A model generated the notes under the pieces. That model saw only the letters and a list, made by a program, of their open reading frames with translations. It was not told the DNA's origin and made no database searches. A stretch of DNA of 23,458 bases from assembly GCA_040775095.1 (NCBI GenBank), contig JAXGTD010000056.1:1-23458 (forward strand), written 5' to 3'. Shown piece after piece: positions 16,420 through 23,458 of this stretch (the stretch's first letter is position 1; each line of letters opens with the position of its first letter). The position numbers and the translations under genes are program-made. This DNA is from JAXGTD01 sp040775095 (GTDB lineage: Bacteria > Pseudomonadota > Gammaproteobacteria > Chromatiales > Chromatiaceae).

Positions 16420-17199
16420 CTATTCTCCCAGCAGCATGTCTTTGGCGGCATTGATCTGCGACGCGAGGTAATCCGAGCCACCGCGGTCCGGATGGAGCTT
16501 CTGCATCAGACGCCGGTGCGCGGCGCGAATCTGCTCGGCATCGGCGCCAGGCTCCAGACCGAGGATCGCCCAGGCGTCCTGCTTGGTCAGTCGCGTTTCA
16601 GGGGCCGGCCCGCCACCTCGTCCGGCCCCGCGCGCGCCCGAATGAGCACCAGGGGCATCGCGCCAGTCGTCCCGCTCACGATCGAGGTAGGCCTCCAGCA
16701 CCGCGGCGGACTGCGCATCGCTGTCCCGATACAGCTCCAACATCCGCAGCAGCTGCTCCAGGGACAGGTCTGTCAATTGCTGACCGGCGAACGGCCCCTC
16801 CCGGACCTGGCCGTCCATCCGGCCGCTGTGGTGATCCAGACGCATCTCCAGATAGCGCGTACGGATCGACGAGGTCTGACCGCCTCGGGATGCCCCGGCA
16901 CCAGCCGTCCCGGGACTGCCAAGCCCCCCCAGCCCAAGGGACTGCAACAGTTGCTGGATGACCGGCGCCATGCGCAGGAGCTGCACGCCACGCATCACCA
17001 CCGGGATGGCCGCGCCCAAGGCGGCGAAGATAGGGTTGAGCCGGCCCGTCGCCGCGGCCAGGACCAACAAGCCGATGCCGCCCCAGAGCAGGGACTTGCG
17101 CAGCACCCGCGCAACCTGTTGTGACGGCGTCTTGCGGAACCAGTTCAGGAACAGCAGCAGCGCGCCAACGATGGCGAGGAGAACGATCAGACGGCCCAT
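16420..17199 (-). CDS. Membrane-anchored protein with C-terminal J domain
   Basis: A 259-residue protein whose J domain would recruit and stimulate an Hsp70 (DnaK-type) ATPase at the cytoplasmic face. The N-terminus is hydrophobic (about 3-20, 36-50 and possibly 54-70), suggesting two or three membrane passes. A Gly-rich linker follows at about 88-110, then a helical region at about 112-176 (RTRYLEMRLDHHSGRMDGQVREGPFAGQ, resembling J-proteins that regulate Hsp70 at membranes), a second Gly/Ala-rich linker, and the J domain at 206-258 with HPD at 236-238 (LMQKLHPDRGGSD). The J domain is truncated at its last helix, as in Tim14-type proteins. GGGACGGAA just upstream supports the ATG at 17199. 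It lies 25 bases after the VWA gene and probably shares its transcript. Confidence 0.85.
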   Translation of the reverse strand: MGRLIVLLAIVGALLLFLNWFRKTPSQQVARVLRKSLLWGGIGLLVLAAATGRLNPIFAALGAAIPVVMRGVQLLRMAPVIQQLLQSLGLGGLGSPGTAGAGASRGGQTSSIRTRYLEMRLDHHSGRMDGQVREGPFAGQQLTDLSLEQLLRMLELYRDSDAQSAAVLEAYLDRERDDWRDAPGAHSGARGAGRGGGPAPETRLTKQDAWAILGLEPGADAEQIRAAHRRLMQKLHPDRGGSDYLASQINAAKDMLLGE

Positions 17200-17224
17200 A
17201 TTCCGTCCCGGTGGCTCGCCGGCC

Positions 17225-17944
17225 TCATGGCCGCGGCCCTGGCAGCTGGCGGGTGAGCCTCAGCACCGCCCCACCGCGCGCACGCCCGAACTGCTCCAGG
17301 GCCTTGCGTCCGCCCGCCGCGAAGACCGCTACCGCGCTGAGCAGATCCTTCAGCACCCGCGGGCTGTTGGTATCGAATCGGCACCAGGCCCCACCCGAGA
17401 GGCGCGCGATCTCGCGCATTGCCCGCTCGGCAGTGGGATCGCGGCCCTCCTGGAACACGAACGCCGGCAGGCCAAGGAGGCCCAGCCGTCCGGCGCGCCC
17501 GGCGAGACCGTCCAGGTCCTCCTCGACGCAATCACCGACAAAGACCAGCGCGTTGACCCGTCCACGCCCGGCCTCGGCCACGGCATGATCGAGCAACCGA
17601 CCGATCTGGGTCAGTCCCGCGGCGCAGTAGACGCGCGTCATGCGCGGCAGCAACTCCTCGGCGCTGGCGCACCAGGGCGATGCCTCGAATTCGTTGAAAC
17701 CCCGATAGTGGCACAGCTGTACCTCCAGCCCACCGAGATCCTGGGTCTCATGGAACATCGCGGCCTGAATCTGCGCCGCCCGGTCCCAGCTCGGTTCGCG
17801 GCTCGCGGTCGCGTCCATCGCGAAGATCAGCCGGCCGCGCCCGCCCGGACGCGCGCTCGGCGGCGTGGATGCAACCTGACGCAAGAAGGCGTCCACATCC
17901 GCGGCGCTCGAGGGGGTCTGCAGGTCTTTCCCCGCTGGAGTCAT
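17225..17944 (-). CDS. VWA domain protein
   Basis: A 239-residue, apparently cytoplasmic protein with a von Willebrand factor A fold. The metal-site (MIDAS) residues appear as Asp44-Ala-Thr-Ala-Ser48 in LIFAMDATAS (a DxTxS form), Thr112 in AAGLTQI and Asp138 in VFVGD. LPAFVFQEGRD and ARLSGGAWCRFD (about 181-191) match the later strands of a VWA domain. No signal peptide or membrane segment is seen. Such domains usually mediate metal-dependent protein-protein contacts; the partner here is unknown. It starts 25 bases upstream of the J-domain gene on the same strand, so the two are likely co-transcribed. No strong ribosome binding site is seen before the ATG at 17944. Confidence 0.8.
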   Translation of the reverse strand: MTPAGKDLQTPSSAADVDAFLRQVASTPPSARPGGRGRLIFAMDATASREPSWDRAAQIQAAMFHETQDLGGLEVQLCHYRGFNEFEASPWCASAEELLPRMTRVYCAAGLTQIGRLLDHAVAEAGRGRVNALVFVGDCVEEDLDGLAGRAGRLGLLGLPAFVFQEGRDPTAERAMREIARLSGGAWCRFDTNSPRVLKDLLSAVAVFAAGGRKALEQFGRARGGAVLRLTRQLPGPRP

Positions 17945-18247
17945 GGTCAGAGCCCATCATCAGATCGGTTGGCAACACGAGGCCGAAGGCCGTTCGCCCC
18001 GCCGCATCGTGCCGCCACGCGCCCGACGGCGGCGGGCCGCGTCTGGGGACCATATAGGGATGACGCGTGCGATTCCACCCATATCGGGGAGGCGTCCCGC
18101 CGGCGCGCCCAAGGGATTGCACCACCTGCCGGATTCGACAAGCACGCGCGGCGAGGGTGCCCGACGCGGGCGCCCGGTGGACTAATCGCCCGAGGGGGCA
18201 CAGACGGATTCGGCCGCAAGCGCGGCGGATGCCCACGCGGCACCGGC
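17945..18247. other. Intergenic gap of 303 bases, no gene seen
   Basis: It should hold the promoter of the VWA/J-domain/que run. A TATATG (18056-18051, minus strand) is a possible -10 box without a good -35. GGCCGAAGGCC near 17982 is a short hairpin. No terminator with a T-tract was found after the GGDEF/EAL gene. Confidence 0.45.
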
Positions 18248-21200
18248 TCAACAACGGCCTCGGCGCGCGCACACCAGGGCATCGGCCGACATCGGCCGGC
18301 CGTAGTGATAGCCCTGCGCCTCCTGACACCCCTCGCGTCTTAAGAACGCGGCATGGGCCTCGGTCTCGACGCCCTCGGCCAGCACCGTCAGCCCGAGGCT
18401 GCGACCCAATGCGATGACCGCCCGGGCGATGGCATCGTCCTCGGCATCGATGCTCAGGTGATCGACAAAACCCTTGTCGATCTTGAGCCTGTCGATGGGA
18501 AGCCGCTTCAGGTAGCGCAGCGACGAGTAGCCCGAGCCGAAGTCGTCGATGGCCAGGGTGATGCCCAGGGCCCGCAGCGCACCGAGGTTCTCGATGGCAC
18601 GTTCGGCGTCTCGCATGAGCATCGATTCCGTCACCTCCAGCTCCAGGCGATCAGCCGCCACCCCAGTGCGCTCGAGGGTCGCTTCGACCAGGGCCACGAG
18701 CTCGAACCGCTCGATCTGCTGCACCGACAGATTCACCGCGACCCGCGGCACCAGCATGCCGGCGGCGTCCCAGGCGCGGATCTGAAGGCAGGCCTGCTCG
18801 AGCACCCAGGCGCCGATCCGCCAGATCAGACCGATCTCCTCGGCGATCGGAATGAACCGGTCCGGCGGCACCTCGCCCAACTCGCCATTGCGCCAGCGCA
18901 GCAGGGCCTCGACACCGTGCATACAGCCGTCCTCCAACCCGATCTGTGGCTGATACGCCAGATGCAGCTCTCCCCTGTCGAGCGCCCCCCGCAACGCGCT
19001 GTCCAAGCGCAGACGCTCGACGGCGCCATCACCCATCCGCCACTCGAAGAAACGATAATCGTTGCGGCCCTGGTCCTTGGCCTGGTAGAGGGCGACGTCG
19101 GCGCTACGCAGCAGACTGTCCATGTCTGCGCCATCCATCGGGTAGACACTGATGCCGATGCTGGCGGTGAGGTACAGCTCGCGGCCGGCGGCGTGGAACG
19201 GCTGGGCCAGCGCATCGAGCAGCCCTTGCGCCAACGTGGCGGCCGCATTGGGATTGGCCAGGTCGTCGATGAGCACGACGAACTCGTCACCACCGACCCG
19301 GGCAATGCTATGGGCCTCTCCGGCGCGTTGCGCCAGCGCCGCGGCGACCTGCTGCAGCAGCACGTCACCCTCGTTGTGGCCCAGGGTGTCGTTGACACGC
19401 TTGAACAGGTCCAGGTCCAGGACCAGCAATGCCAGCTGCGTGCGCCGGAGGCGAGCGCGTTGAATGGACTGGTCCACCCTCGCGCGCAGGAGCGCGCGGT
19501 TCGGCAACCCGGTCAGCGCGTCCTCGTGGGCCAGCCGGTAGAGATCGGCGGCGGAACGCTTCGACTCGCTGATGTCGGAGAAGACAGCAACGTAGTTCAC
19601 GATCGTGCCGTCCGGATCGCGCACCGCGCTGATCGTCGCGAGCTGTGGATACAGCTCGCCGCTCTTGCGCCGATTCCAGATCTCGCCCCGCCACTGACCG
19701 GCCGTGCTGATCGCGCCCCACATGTCCCGATAGAAGGACGGGTCGTGGCGCCCGGAGCGCAGCATGCGAGGCGTCTGGCCCCGCGCCTCGGCTTCGGTGT
19801 AGCCGGTGATCTCGGTGAAGGCCGGATTCACGGCCAGGATAGCCTCGGCCGGATCGGTGATCAGCACCCCCTCGGCGGTGCTCTCGATGACCCGCGCGGC
19901 CTGACGCAGGCGCTCATCGACCTGGCGGCGTTGGTCGATGTCCCGCATCACGGCCAGCAGACTGGGCACGCCGCCGATACGCACCTGGCGCAGCGACGCC
20001 TCGACCCAAAAGCACTCGCCGTTGCGACGCCTCGCATGCCATTCGAACACCCGCGGGCTGTCGTCGATGACCCGTCCAAACAGGCCTTCGGACGCGCCTT
20101 GCCCGGCTTGCGACCCACCCGCGCTGAACACGCCCAGCTCCGCGCGCAGGACCTCCTGCTTGTCGGCGTACCCATACATGCCCAGCATGGCCTGGTTGAC
20201 ATCGAGGATGCGCAAGCTCTCGGCGTCATGCACGAAGATCGCGTCGTTGGAGGCATCGAAGATCTCGCGGTAGCTGCGTTCGCGCTCGCGCAGGGCCTGC
20301 TCGGCCTCGACACGCCCGGTCACGTCCTGGATGCTGCCCTGAATCTTGACCGTGGCGCCCCCCTCCACCACGGGGTCGCCCTTGGTCTTGACCCAGAGCC
20401 GATTGCCACGGGCCGTGATCAGCCGAAGCTCGAGCTCGTAGGACTCGCCCTGCTCGAGCGCCCGCCCCAGGGCCCGCCTCAGGCGCGCACGGTCGTCCGG
20501 GTGGTAGAACGCGATCTCCGAGTCGACGAGGGGCTGGTAGTCGGGCGCGACCTCGTACAGCTGCCGGGTCACTGCAGTCCAGCGCAGCTCGTTGGCTGGC
20601 ACGTCGAGCTCCCAGCCACCCACCCGTGCCAGCTCACCGGTGGTGTGCAGAAACGCCTCACCGCGGCGCAGGTCGGCCTCGGCGCGGATGCGGCGCACGC
20701 TGCGCCACACGTAATCGCCGATCAGACGCGCCGTCTCGACATCGCGCGCATCGTAGTCCACACACTTGTTGCCGACCCCGAGGATCATCGCGACCCGCCC
20801 GCCGTCGAAGACCGGTACCGCGACGAAGCGCTCGAGCACCGCATGTCCCGACGGCAGCCGCTCCCCGCGGGTATCGCGGTCGTAGCAGTTGACGACCACG
20901 GGCGCGCCGGTACGGAATGCGTCGGCCCAGATCCCGGCCTGATGCAGCGGATAATGGCTCGGGTGCTCCACCGTGCAGCACCCTCTGGTGTTGTTCGTCC
21001 AGACCGCCAGATCGACCGCATTGCGATCGGCGTCGACGAAGTTGATGAAGCCGACCCGGCTCTCGGTCAGGCCCTCGATCTCGGAGATCGCATGGGTCAG
21101 CAGGGCGTGCTCGTCACCCACGAGGCTGGCCAGGTCAGCCATGACGCGCTGGCGCTCGGCAACGAGCCGCAACTCCGTAATATCGCGCAGGTTGCCGTAC

Positions 21201-21577
21201 CAGAGGATCGAGCCGTCGGGCAGGGCCTCCGGCGAGGACTCCCCATGAACCCAGATGATACCCTTACGCGGATGGACGACCCGATACTCGTCCGCCCAGA
21301 GGCTCAACGACGCGGCCGACGCCTGAATCGTCTCGCTGACCCGCCCCAGATCGTCGGGATGCAGCACATCGAACACCGGCTGCGCCGTCTCCAGCACGTC
21401 CGCCGAGACAACCCCGTAGATGTCGACGATGCCATCCGTGGCGAACGGAAAACAGGAGTGGCCGTCGGGGAACAGACGGTACGCGTAGACGAAGCCGGGC
21501 ACGTGGCGTGCCAGCTTGCTCAGTGTTGTCGGGGCCGTATCGTCCGCCGCGTGCGGCCCGACCCGTGAAATTGTCAT
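18248..21577 (-). CDS. PAS-GAF-PAS-PAS-PAS-GGDEF-EAL cyclic-di-GMP protein
   Basis: An 1109-residue protein with sensor domains and both cyclic-di-GMP modules. Order: PAS about 20-135; GAF about 145-297, with an unusual NNTRGCC and HYPLHQAGIWADAFR signature; PAS about 310-425; PAS about 432-550; PAS about 556-672; GGDEF about 680-845; EAL about 850-1098. The GGDEF motif is intact at 762-766. No RxxD inhibitory site is seen nine residues upstream, where GEAH stands instead. The EAL domain has EALLRWR at 890-896, NLS at 949-951, EVTES at 981-985, DDFGSGYSSL at 1011-1020, KIDKGFV at 1032-1038 and AEGVET at 1067-1072, so it is probably an active phosphodiesterase. No membrane segment is visible, so it is likely cytoplasmic. 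The ATG at 21577 is chosen because the first PAS domain starts soon after; upstream in-frame sequence overlaps the divergent gene. Confidence 0.93.
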   Translation of the reverse strand: MTISRVGPHAADDTAPTTLSKLARHVPGFVYAYRLFPDGHSCFPFATDGIVDIYGVVSADVLETAQPVFDVLHPDDLGRVSETIQASAASLSLWADEYRVVHPRKGIIWVHGESSPEALPDGSILWYGNLRDITELRLVAERQRVMADLASLVGDEHALLTHAISEIEGLTESRVGFINFVDADRNAVDLAVWTNNTRGCCTVEHPSHYPLHQAGIWADAFRTGAPVVVNCYDRDTRGERLPSGHAVLERFVAVPVFDGGRVAMILGVGNKCVDYDARDVETARLIGDYVWRSVRRIRAEADLRRGEAFLHTTGELARVGGWELDVPANELRWTAVTRQLYEVAPDYQPLVDSEIAFYHPDDRARLRRALGRALEQGESYELELRLITARGNRLWVKTKGDPVVEGGATVKIQGSIQDVTGRVEAEQALRERERSYREIFDASNDAIFVHDAESLRILDVNQAMLGMYGYADKQEVLRAELGVFSAGGSQAGQGASEGLFGRVIDDSPRVFEWHARRRNGECFWVEASLRQVRIGGVPSLLAVMRDIDQRRQVDERLRQAARVIESTAEGVLITDPAEAILAVNPAFTEITGYTEAEARGQTPRMLRSGRHDPSFYRDMWGAISTAGQWRGEIWNRRKSGELYPQLATISAVRDPDGTIVNYVAVFSDISESKRSAADLYRLAHEDALTGLPNRALLRARVDQSIQRARLRRTQLALLVLDLDLFKRVNDTLGHNEGDVLLQQVAAALAQRAGEAHSIARVGGDEFVVLIDDLANPNAAATLAQGLLDALAQPFHAAGRELYLTASIGISVYPMDGADMDSLLRSADVALYQAKDQGRNDYRFFEWRMGDGAVERLRLDSALRGALDRGELHLAYQPQIGLEDGCMHGVEALLRWRNGELGEVPPDRFIPIAEEIGLIWRIGAWVLEQACLQIRAWDAAGMLVPRVAVNLSVQQIERFELVALVEATLERTGVAADRLELEVTESMLMRDAERAIENLGALRALGITLAIDDFGSGYSSLRYLKRLPIDRLKIDKGFVDHLSIDAEDDAIARAVIALGRSLGLTVLAEGVETEAHAAFLRREGCQEAQGYHYGRPMSADALVCARRGRC

Positions 21578-21693
21578 GATGAGTTTGCCGCGGCATGGTG
21601 AGCTGGGGCGGACCGGCCGACGAACCACCTGTGCGCGGTGACCGCGACAGGGCCGCACCAGCCCGCGCGAAAGCGCCAAACCCTGGCGTATTT

Positions 21694-21707
21694 GTGAGTA
21701 TACGCAC
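21694..21707. promoter_or_regulatory. Operator-like imperfect palindrome with a minus-strand -10 box
   Basis: GTGAGTATACGCAC is a 14-base inverted repeat with one mismatched pair, centred on GTATAC. On the minus strand it contains TATACT (21702-21697), a good -10 hexamer for the GGDEF/EAL gene, giving a leader of about 115 bases. It lies 14 bases before the hydrolase ATG, so a bound protein could affect both genes. Confidence 0.4.
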
Positions 21708-21720
21708 TCCAGACCTTCAA

Positions 21721-22770
21721 ATGCGAATCGATCCCAGGACCGGTGGGCATCGGGCCGGTGCCGCGATCGCGCTGCTCGCGAGCCTCGCGCTCGTTGCCGG
21801 TTGCGCCGCCCCGAGGGTGGTCCCGCACGGTGCCGCAACGCGGCTCCCGACCCTGGCGGCGGATCATGCAACCATGTCGGACGGCTACCGGCTGCCCGTG
21901 CGCGTCTGGCGCACACCCGAACGGCCGCGGATCGTGCTGCTGGGGCTGCACGGCTTCAACGATTACGGCCAGGCGTTCGCACCGCTCGCCGAGGATCTGG
22001 CGCGGCAGGGCATCGCGAGCTACGTCGTGGATCAGCGCGGTTTCGGCGCGACCGAGCTACCGGGGCGATGGCATGGCGGCGCCCGGCTGGTCTCGGACCT
22101 GCACACGCTGGTCAGGCTCCTGCGAGAGCGGCATCCCGGGGCGAGGCTCTATGTCGCCGGCGAGAGCATGGGCGGCGCGGTAGCCATGACGGCCGCCGCG
22201 ACCGGGCGATTGCCGATCGACGGGATGGTCCTGATCGCACCGGCGGTCTGGTCGCGTGAGGGCATGCCCTGGTACCAGCGCCTGGCGCTCGAGGCGGCGG
22301 TCCACACGCTGCCCTGGATGACCCTGACCGGCAAGGGCATAGACATCCAACCCTCGGACAATCTGCCGATGCTGCGCGCGATGGGTGCCGACCCACTGGT
22401 CATCAAGGCGACGCGGGTCGATGCGCTTTGGGGCGTCACCAACCTGATGGACCAGGCGCTGCGTGCCGCGCCGGCGATGCACGGACCCGTGTTGCTGCTC
22501 TACGGGGAACGCGACCAGATCATCCCAAGGTCGGCATTCTGCCGCATGCTGGCGAGACTGCCGGCCGACGACGCGCCGCGCCTGGTCCTGTACCCGCTGG
22601 GCTGGCATATGCTGCCACGCGACCTGCAGGGCGCACGGGTGCGCGCCGACATCGCCACCTGGCTCCAGGATCCCGCGGCGCCACTGCCCTCGGGCCAGGA
22701 GATCCGTCTGGGCTCCCCGCGTCTGCACGCGTTCTGCCCCGATGGAGCGCACGTGGAACCTGCCCCCTGA
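21721..22770 (+). CDS. Lipoprotein alpha/beta hydrolase (serine aminopeptidase S33 / lysophospholipase-like)
   Basis: A 349-residue protein starting at ATG 21721. Residues 1-27 are a lipoprotein signal ending in the lipobox LVAGC, so Cys28 is the predicted lipid-modified residue and the enzyme would sit in the cell envelope. The alpha/beta hydrolase core has HGFNDYG at 77-83 (oxyanion loop) and VDQRGFGATE at 103-112. The nucleophile elbow is G147-E-S149-M-G151, with catalytic Asp265 in YGERDQIIP and His296 in GWHML. The order fits the Hydrolase_4/PldB and monoacylglycerol lipase group. The substrate is probably a lysolipid or acylglycerol (inference). A GTG at 21694 would add 9 residues before the signal peptide and is less likely. 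It diverges from the GGDEF/EAL gene. Confidence 0.85.
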   Translation: MRIDPRTGGHRAGAAIALLASLALVAGCAAPRVVPHGAATRLPTLAADHATMSDGYRLPVRVWRTPERPRIVLLGLHGFNDYGQAFAPLAEDLARQGIASYVVDQRGFGATELPGRWHGGARLVSDLHTLVRLLRERHPGARLYVAGESMGGAVAMTAAATGRLPIDGMVLIAPAVWSREGMPWYQRLALEAAVHTLPWMTLTGKGIDIQPSDNLPMLRAMGADPLVIKATRVDALWGVTNLMDQALRAAPAMHGPVLLLYGERDQIIPRSAFCRMLARLPADDAPRLVLYPLGWHMLPRDLQGARVRADIATWLQDPAAPLPSGQEIRLGSPRLHAFCPDGAHVEPAP

Positions 22771-22777
22771 CTCGCGC

Positions 22778-22783
22778 TATATT
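22778..22783 (+). promoter_or_regulatory. Weak candidate -10 box upstream of the DUF4342 gene
   Basis: TATATT lies just past the hydrolase stop, with no good -35. GGAAAC (22795-22800) and GTTTCC (22814-22819) downstream could form a hairpin in the leader. Confidence 0.25.
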
Positions 22784-22944
22784 GGGCCTTCCAAGGAAAC
22801 ACTGATCGAAAGGGTTTCCGGTCCGGATCGTGGATGGGTCCGGCATGTTCAGACACCCGCGTGGCTGAGCACGGAGCCGATCCGATGCCAGGAGGGCATT
22901 GGATCCGCGTCCCCTCAACCGACTGGTACCGAACGGCAGCATCG

Positions 22945-23244
22945 ATGAATGAAAACTATGATCCGCGCAGTATGACCGAACGGCTCATGCTCGCCGGCGC
23001 GGACCTCAAGGACTACGTCAAGCGCCTGATCGCCGAGGGAAACGCGCGTCGGCTGATCGTGCGCAAACCCGACGGTGAGCCGCTGATGGAGATCCCGCTC
23101 ACCGCCGCCGTCGCTGTTGGCGCGGTCCTGACGCTCCTGTTTCCCGTGTTCGCCGCCATCGGCGCCATCGCGGCGCTGGTCACCAAGATGCAGGTCGACA
23201 TCGAGCGCGTCCCTCGCGACGATGAGCGCGATCGCCTGCCCTGA
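22945..23244 (+). CDS. DUF4342 small membrane protein
   Basis: A 99-residue protein matching the DUF4342 pattern. An N-terminal helical part (LKDYVKRLIAEGNARRLIVRKPDGEPLMEIPL, about 21-52, with the characteristic RRLIV, GxPLMEIPL spacing) leads to one or two hydrophobic segments at about 53-80 (VGAVLTLLFPVFAAIGAIAALVTKMQVDIE), then a charged tail. The N-terminus likely faces the cytoplasm. The function of this family is unknown to me. The ATG at 22945 is chosen because the domain starts there; the 37 residues encoded in frame upstream show no family similarity. It overlaps the next gene by 23 bases. Confidence 0.75.
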   Translation: MNENYDPRSMTERLMLAGADLKDYVKRLIAEGNARRLIVRKPDGEPLMEIPLTAAVAVGAVLTLLFPVFAAIGAIAALVTKMQVDIERVPRDDERDRLP

Positions 23245-23458
23245 GCCGGCGGCATCGACCCCGCCCGTGGCGACCCTTTTCTCCATTGTCGAGTCCCCCG
23301 GCCACCCCCGGCTGTCCGATCTGTATCGGCGGCTGGGCATCGAGGAGGTGCGGCTGTCATCCCAGCGCAAGGCCGTACAGGCGCTCAAGCGCCAGCCCCC
23401 GGACTGGGTCGTGGGGGAATTTTTCTACGGATTCGGCAACAACTACGCGGGAGCAAAC
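23222..23458 (+). CDS. Unrecognised protein, C-terminus cut by window edge
   Basis: 79 codons are open to the window end. From the ATG at 23222 the protein begins MSAIACPEPAASTPP; a GTG at 23267 would start at the more conserved-looking VATLFSIVESPGHP. The visible part continues LSDLYRRLGIEEVRLSSQRKAVQALKRQ, then PDWVVGEFFYGFGNNYAGAN. The last segment is distinctive and resembles a conserved hypothetical protein of gammaproteobacteria that I recall, without a known function. The codon pattern (GC-rich third positions) supports coding. The 23-base overlap with the DUF4342 gene suggests co-transcription and coupled translation. Confidence 0.6.
   Translation, partial: MSAIACPEPAASTPPVATLFSIVESPGHPRLSDLYRRLGIEEVRLSSQRKAVQALKRQPPDWVVGEFFYGFGNNYAGAN

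Noticed and set aside
18353..21568. 1071-codon open frame on the plus strand opposite the GGDEF/EAL gene
   Set aside because: It is the antisense shadow of a GC-rich gene with clear domains on the other strand; its translation shows no recognisable motif.

Overview
This is a high-GC chromosomal window with mostly core or conserved genes, most of them on the minus strand. The gene content suggests a gammaproteobacterium, plausibly in or near the Chromatiales: a Gram-negative type valS, a queC-queD-queE cluster, a PAS/GAF/GGDEF/EAL protein, a LarE-like sulfur transferase, and a DUF302 protein. The lineage is an inference from gene content and base composition. I saw no rRNA, tRNA, insertion sequence, CRISPR array or prophage gene.

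Layout: (1) 1-1448, a 3'-truncated larE-like gene (minus) diverges from a secreted DUF302 protein (plus) across a 340-base gap with a recognisable sigma70-type promoter. (2) 1488-7375, two unrecognised integral membrane proteins on the minus strand. One has 1402 residues and appears built from an internal duplication; the other is a polytopic protein of about 459 residues. (3) 7658-13830, ppdK (pyruvate phosphate dikinase, minus) and valS (valyl-tRNA synthetase, plus) diverge from a 560-base gap. A perfect 28-base palindrome lies downstream of ppdK. (4) 13854-17944, a co-directional minus-strand run in transcription order: VWA protein, membrane-anchored J-domain protein, queC, queD, queE. The three que genes supply successive steps to preQ0 for queuosine: QueD makes CPH4, QueE makes CDG, QueC makes preQ0. 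queC and queD overlap by ATGA, and the queE ribosome binding site abuts the queD stop. (5) 18248-22770, a PAS-GAF-PAS-PAS-PAS-GGDEF-EAL protein (minus) diverges from a lipoprotein alpha/beta hydrolase (plus). An operator-like imperfect palindrome lies in the short shared gap. (6) 22945-23458, a DUF4342 membrane protein overlaps the start of an unrecognised gene that runs off the window.

The most unusual object is the queD product. It is three QueD/PTPS domains in one 374-residue chain. By alignment to remembered family motifs, the intersubunit catalytic triad is split: domain 2 keeps the zinc histidines and catalytic cysteine, domain 3 keeps the Asp-His pair, and domain 1 is degenerate. This looks like a covalent pseudo-trimer with a single active interface. 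Second is the 1402-residue membrane protein with two related beta-rich extracytoplasmic modules. Third is the association of a VWA/J-domain pair with the que genes.
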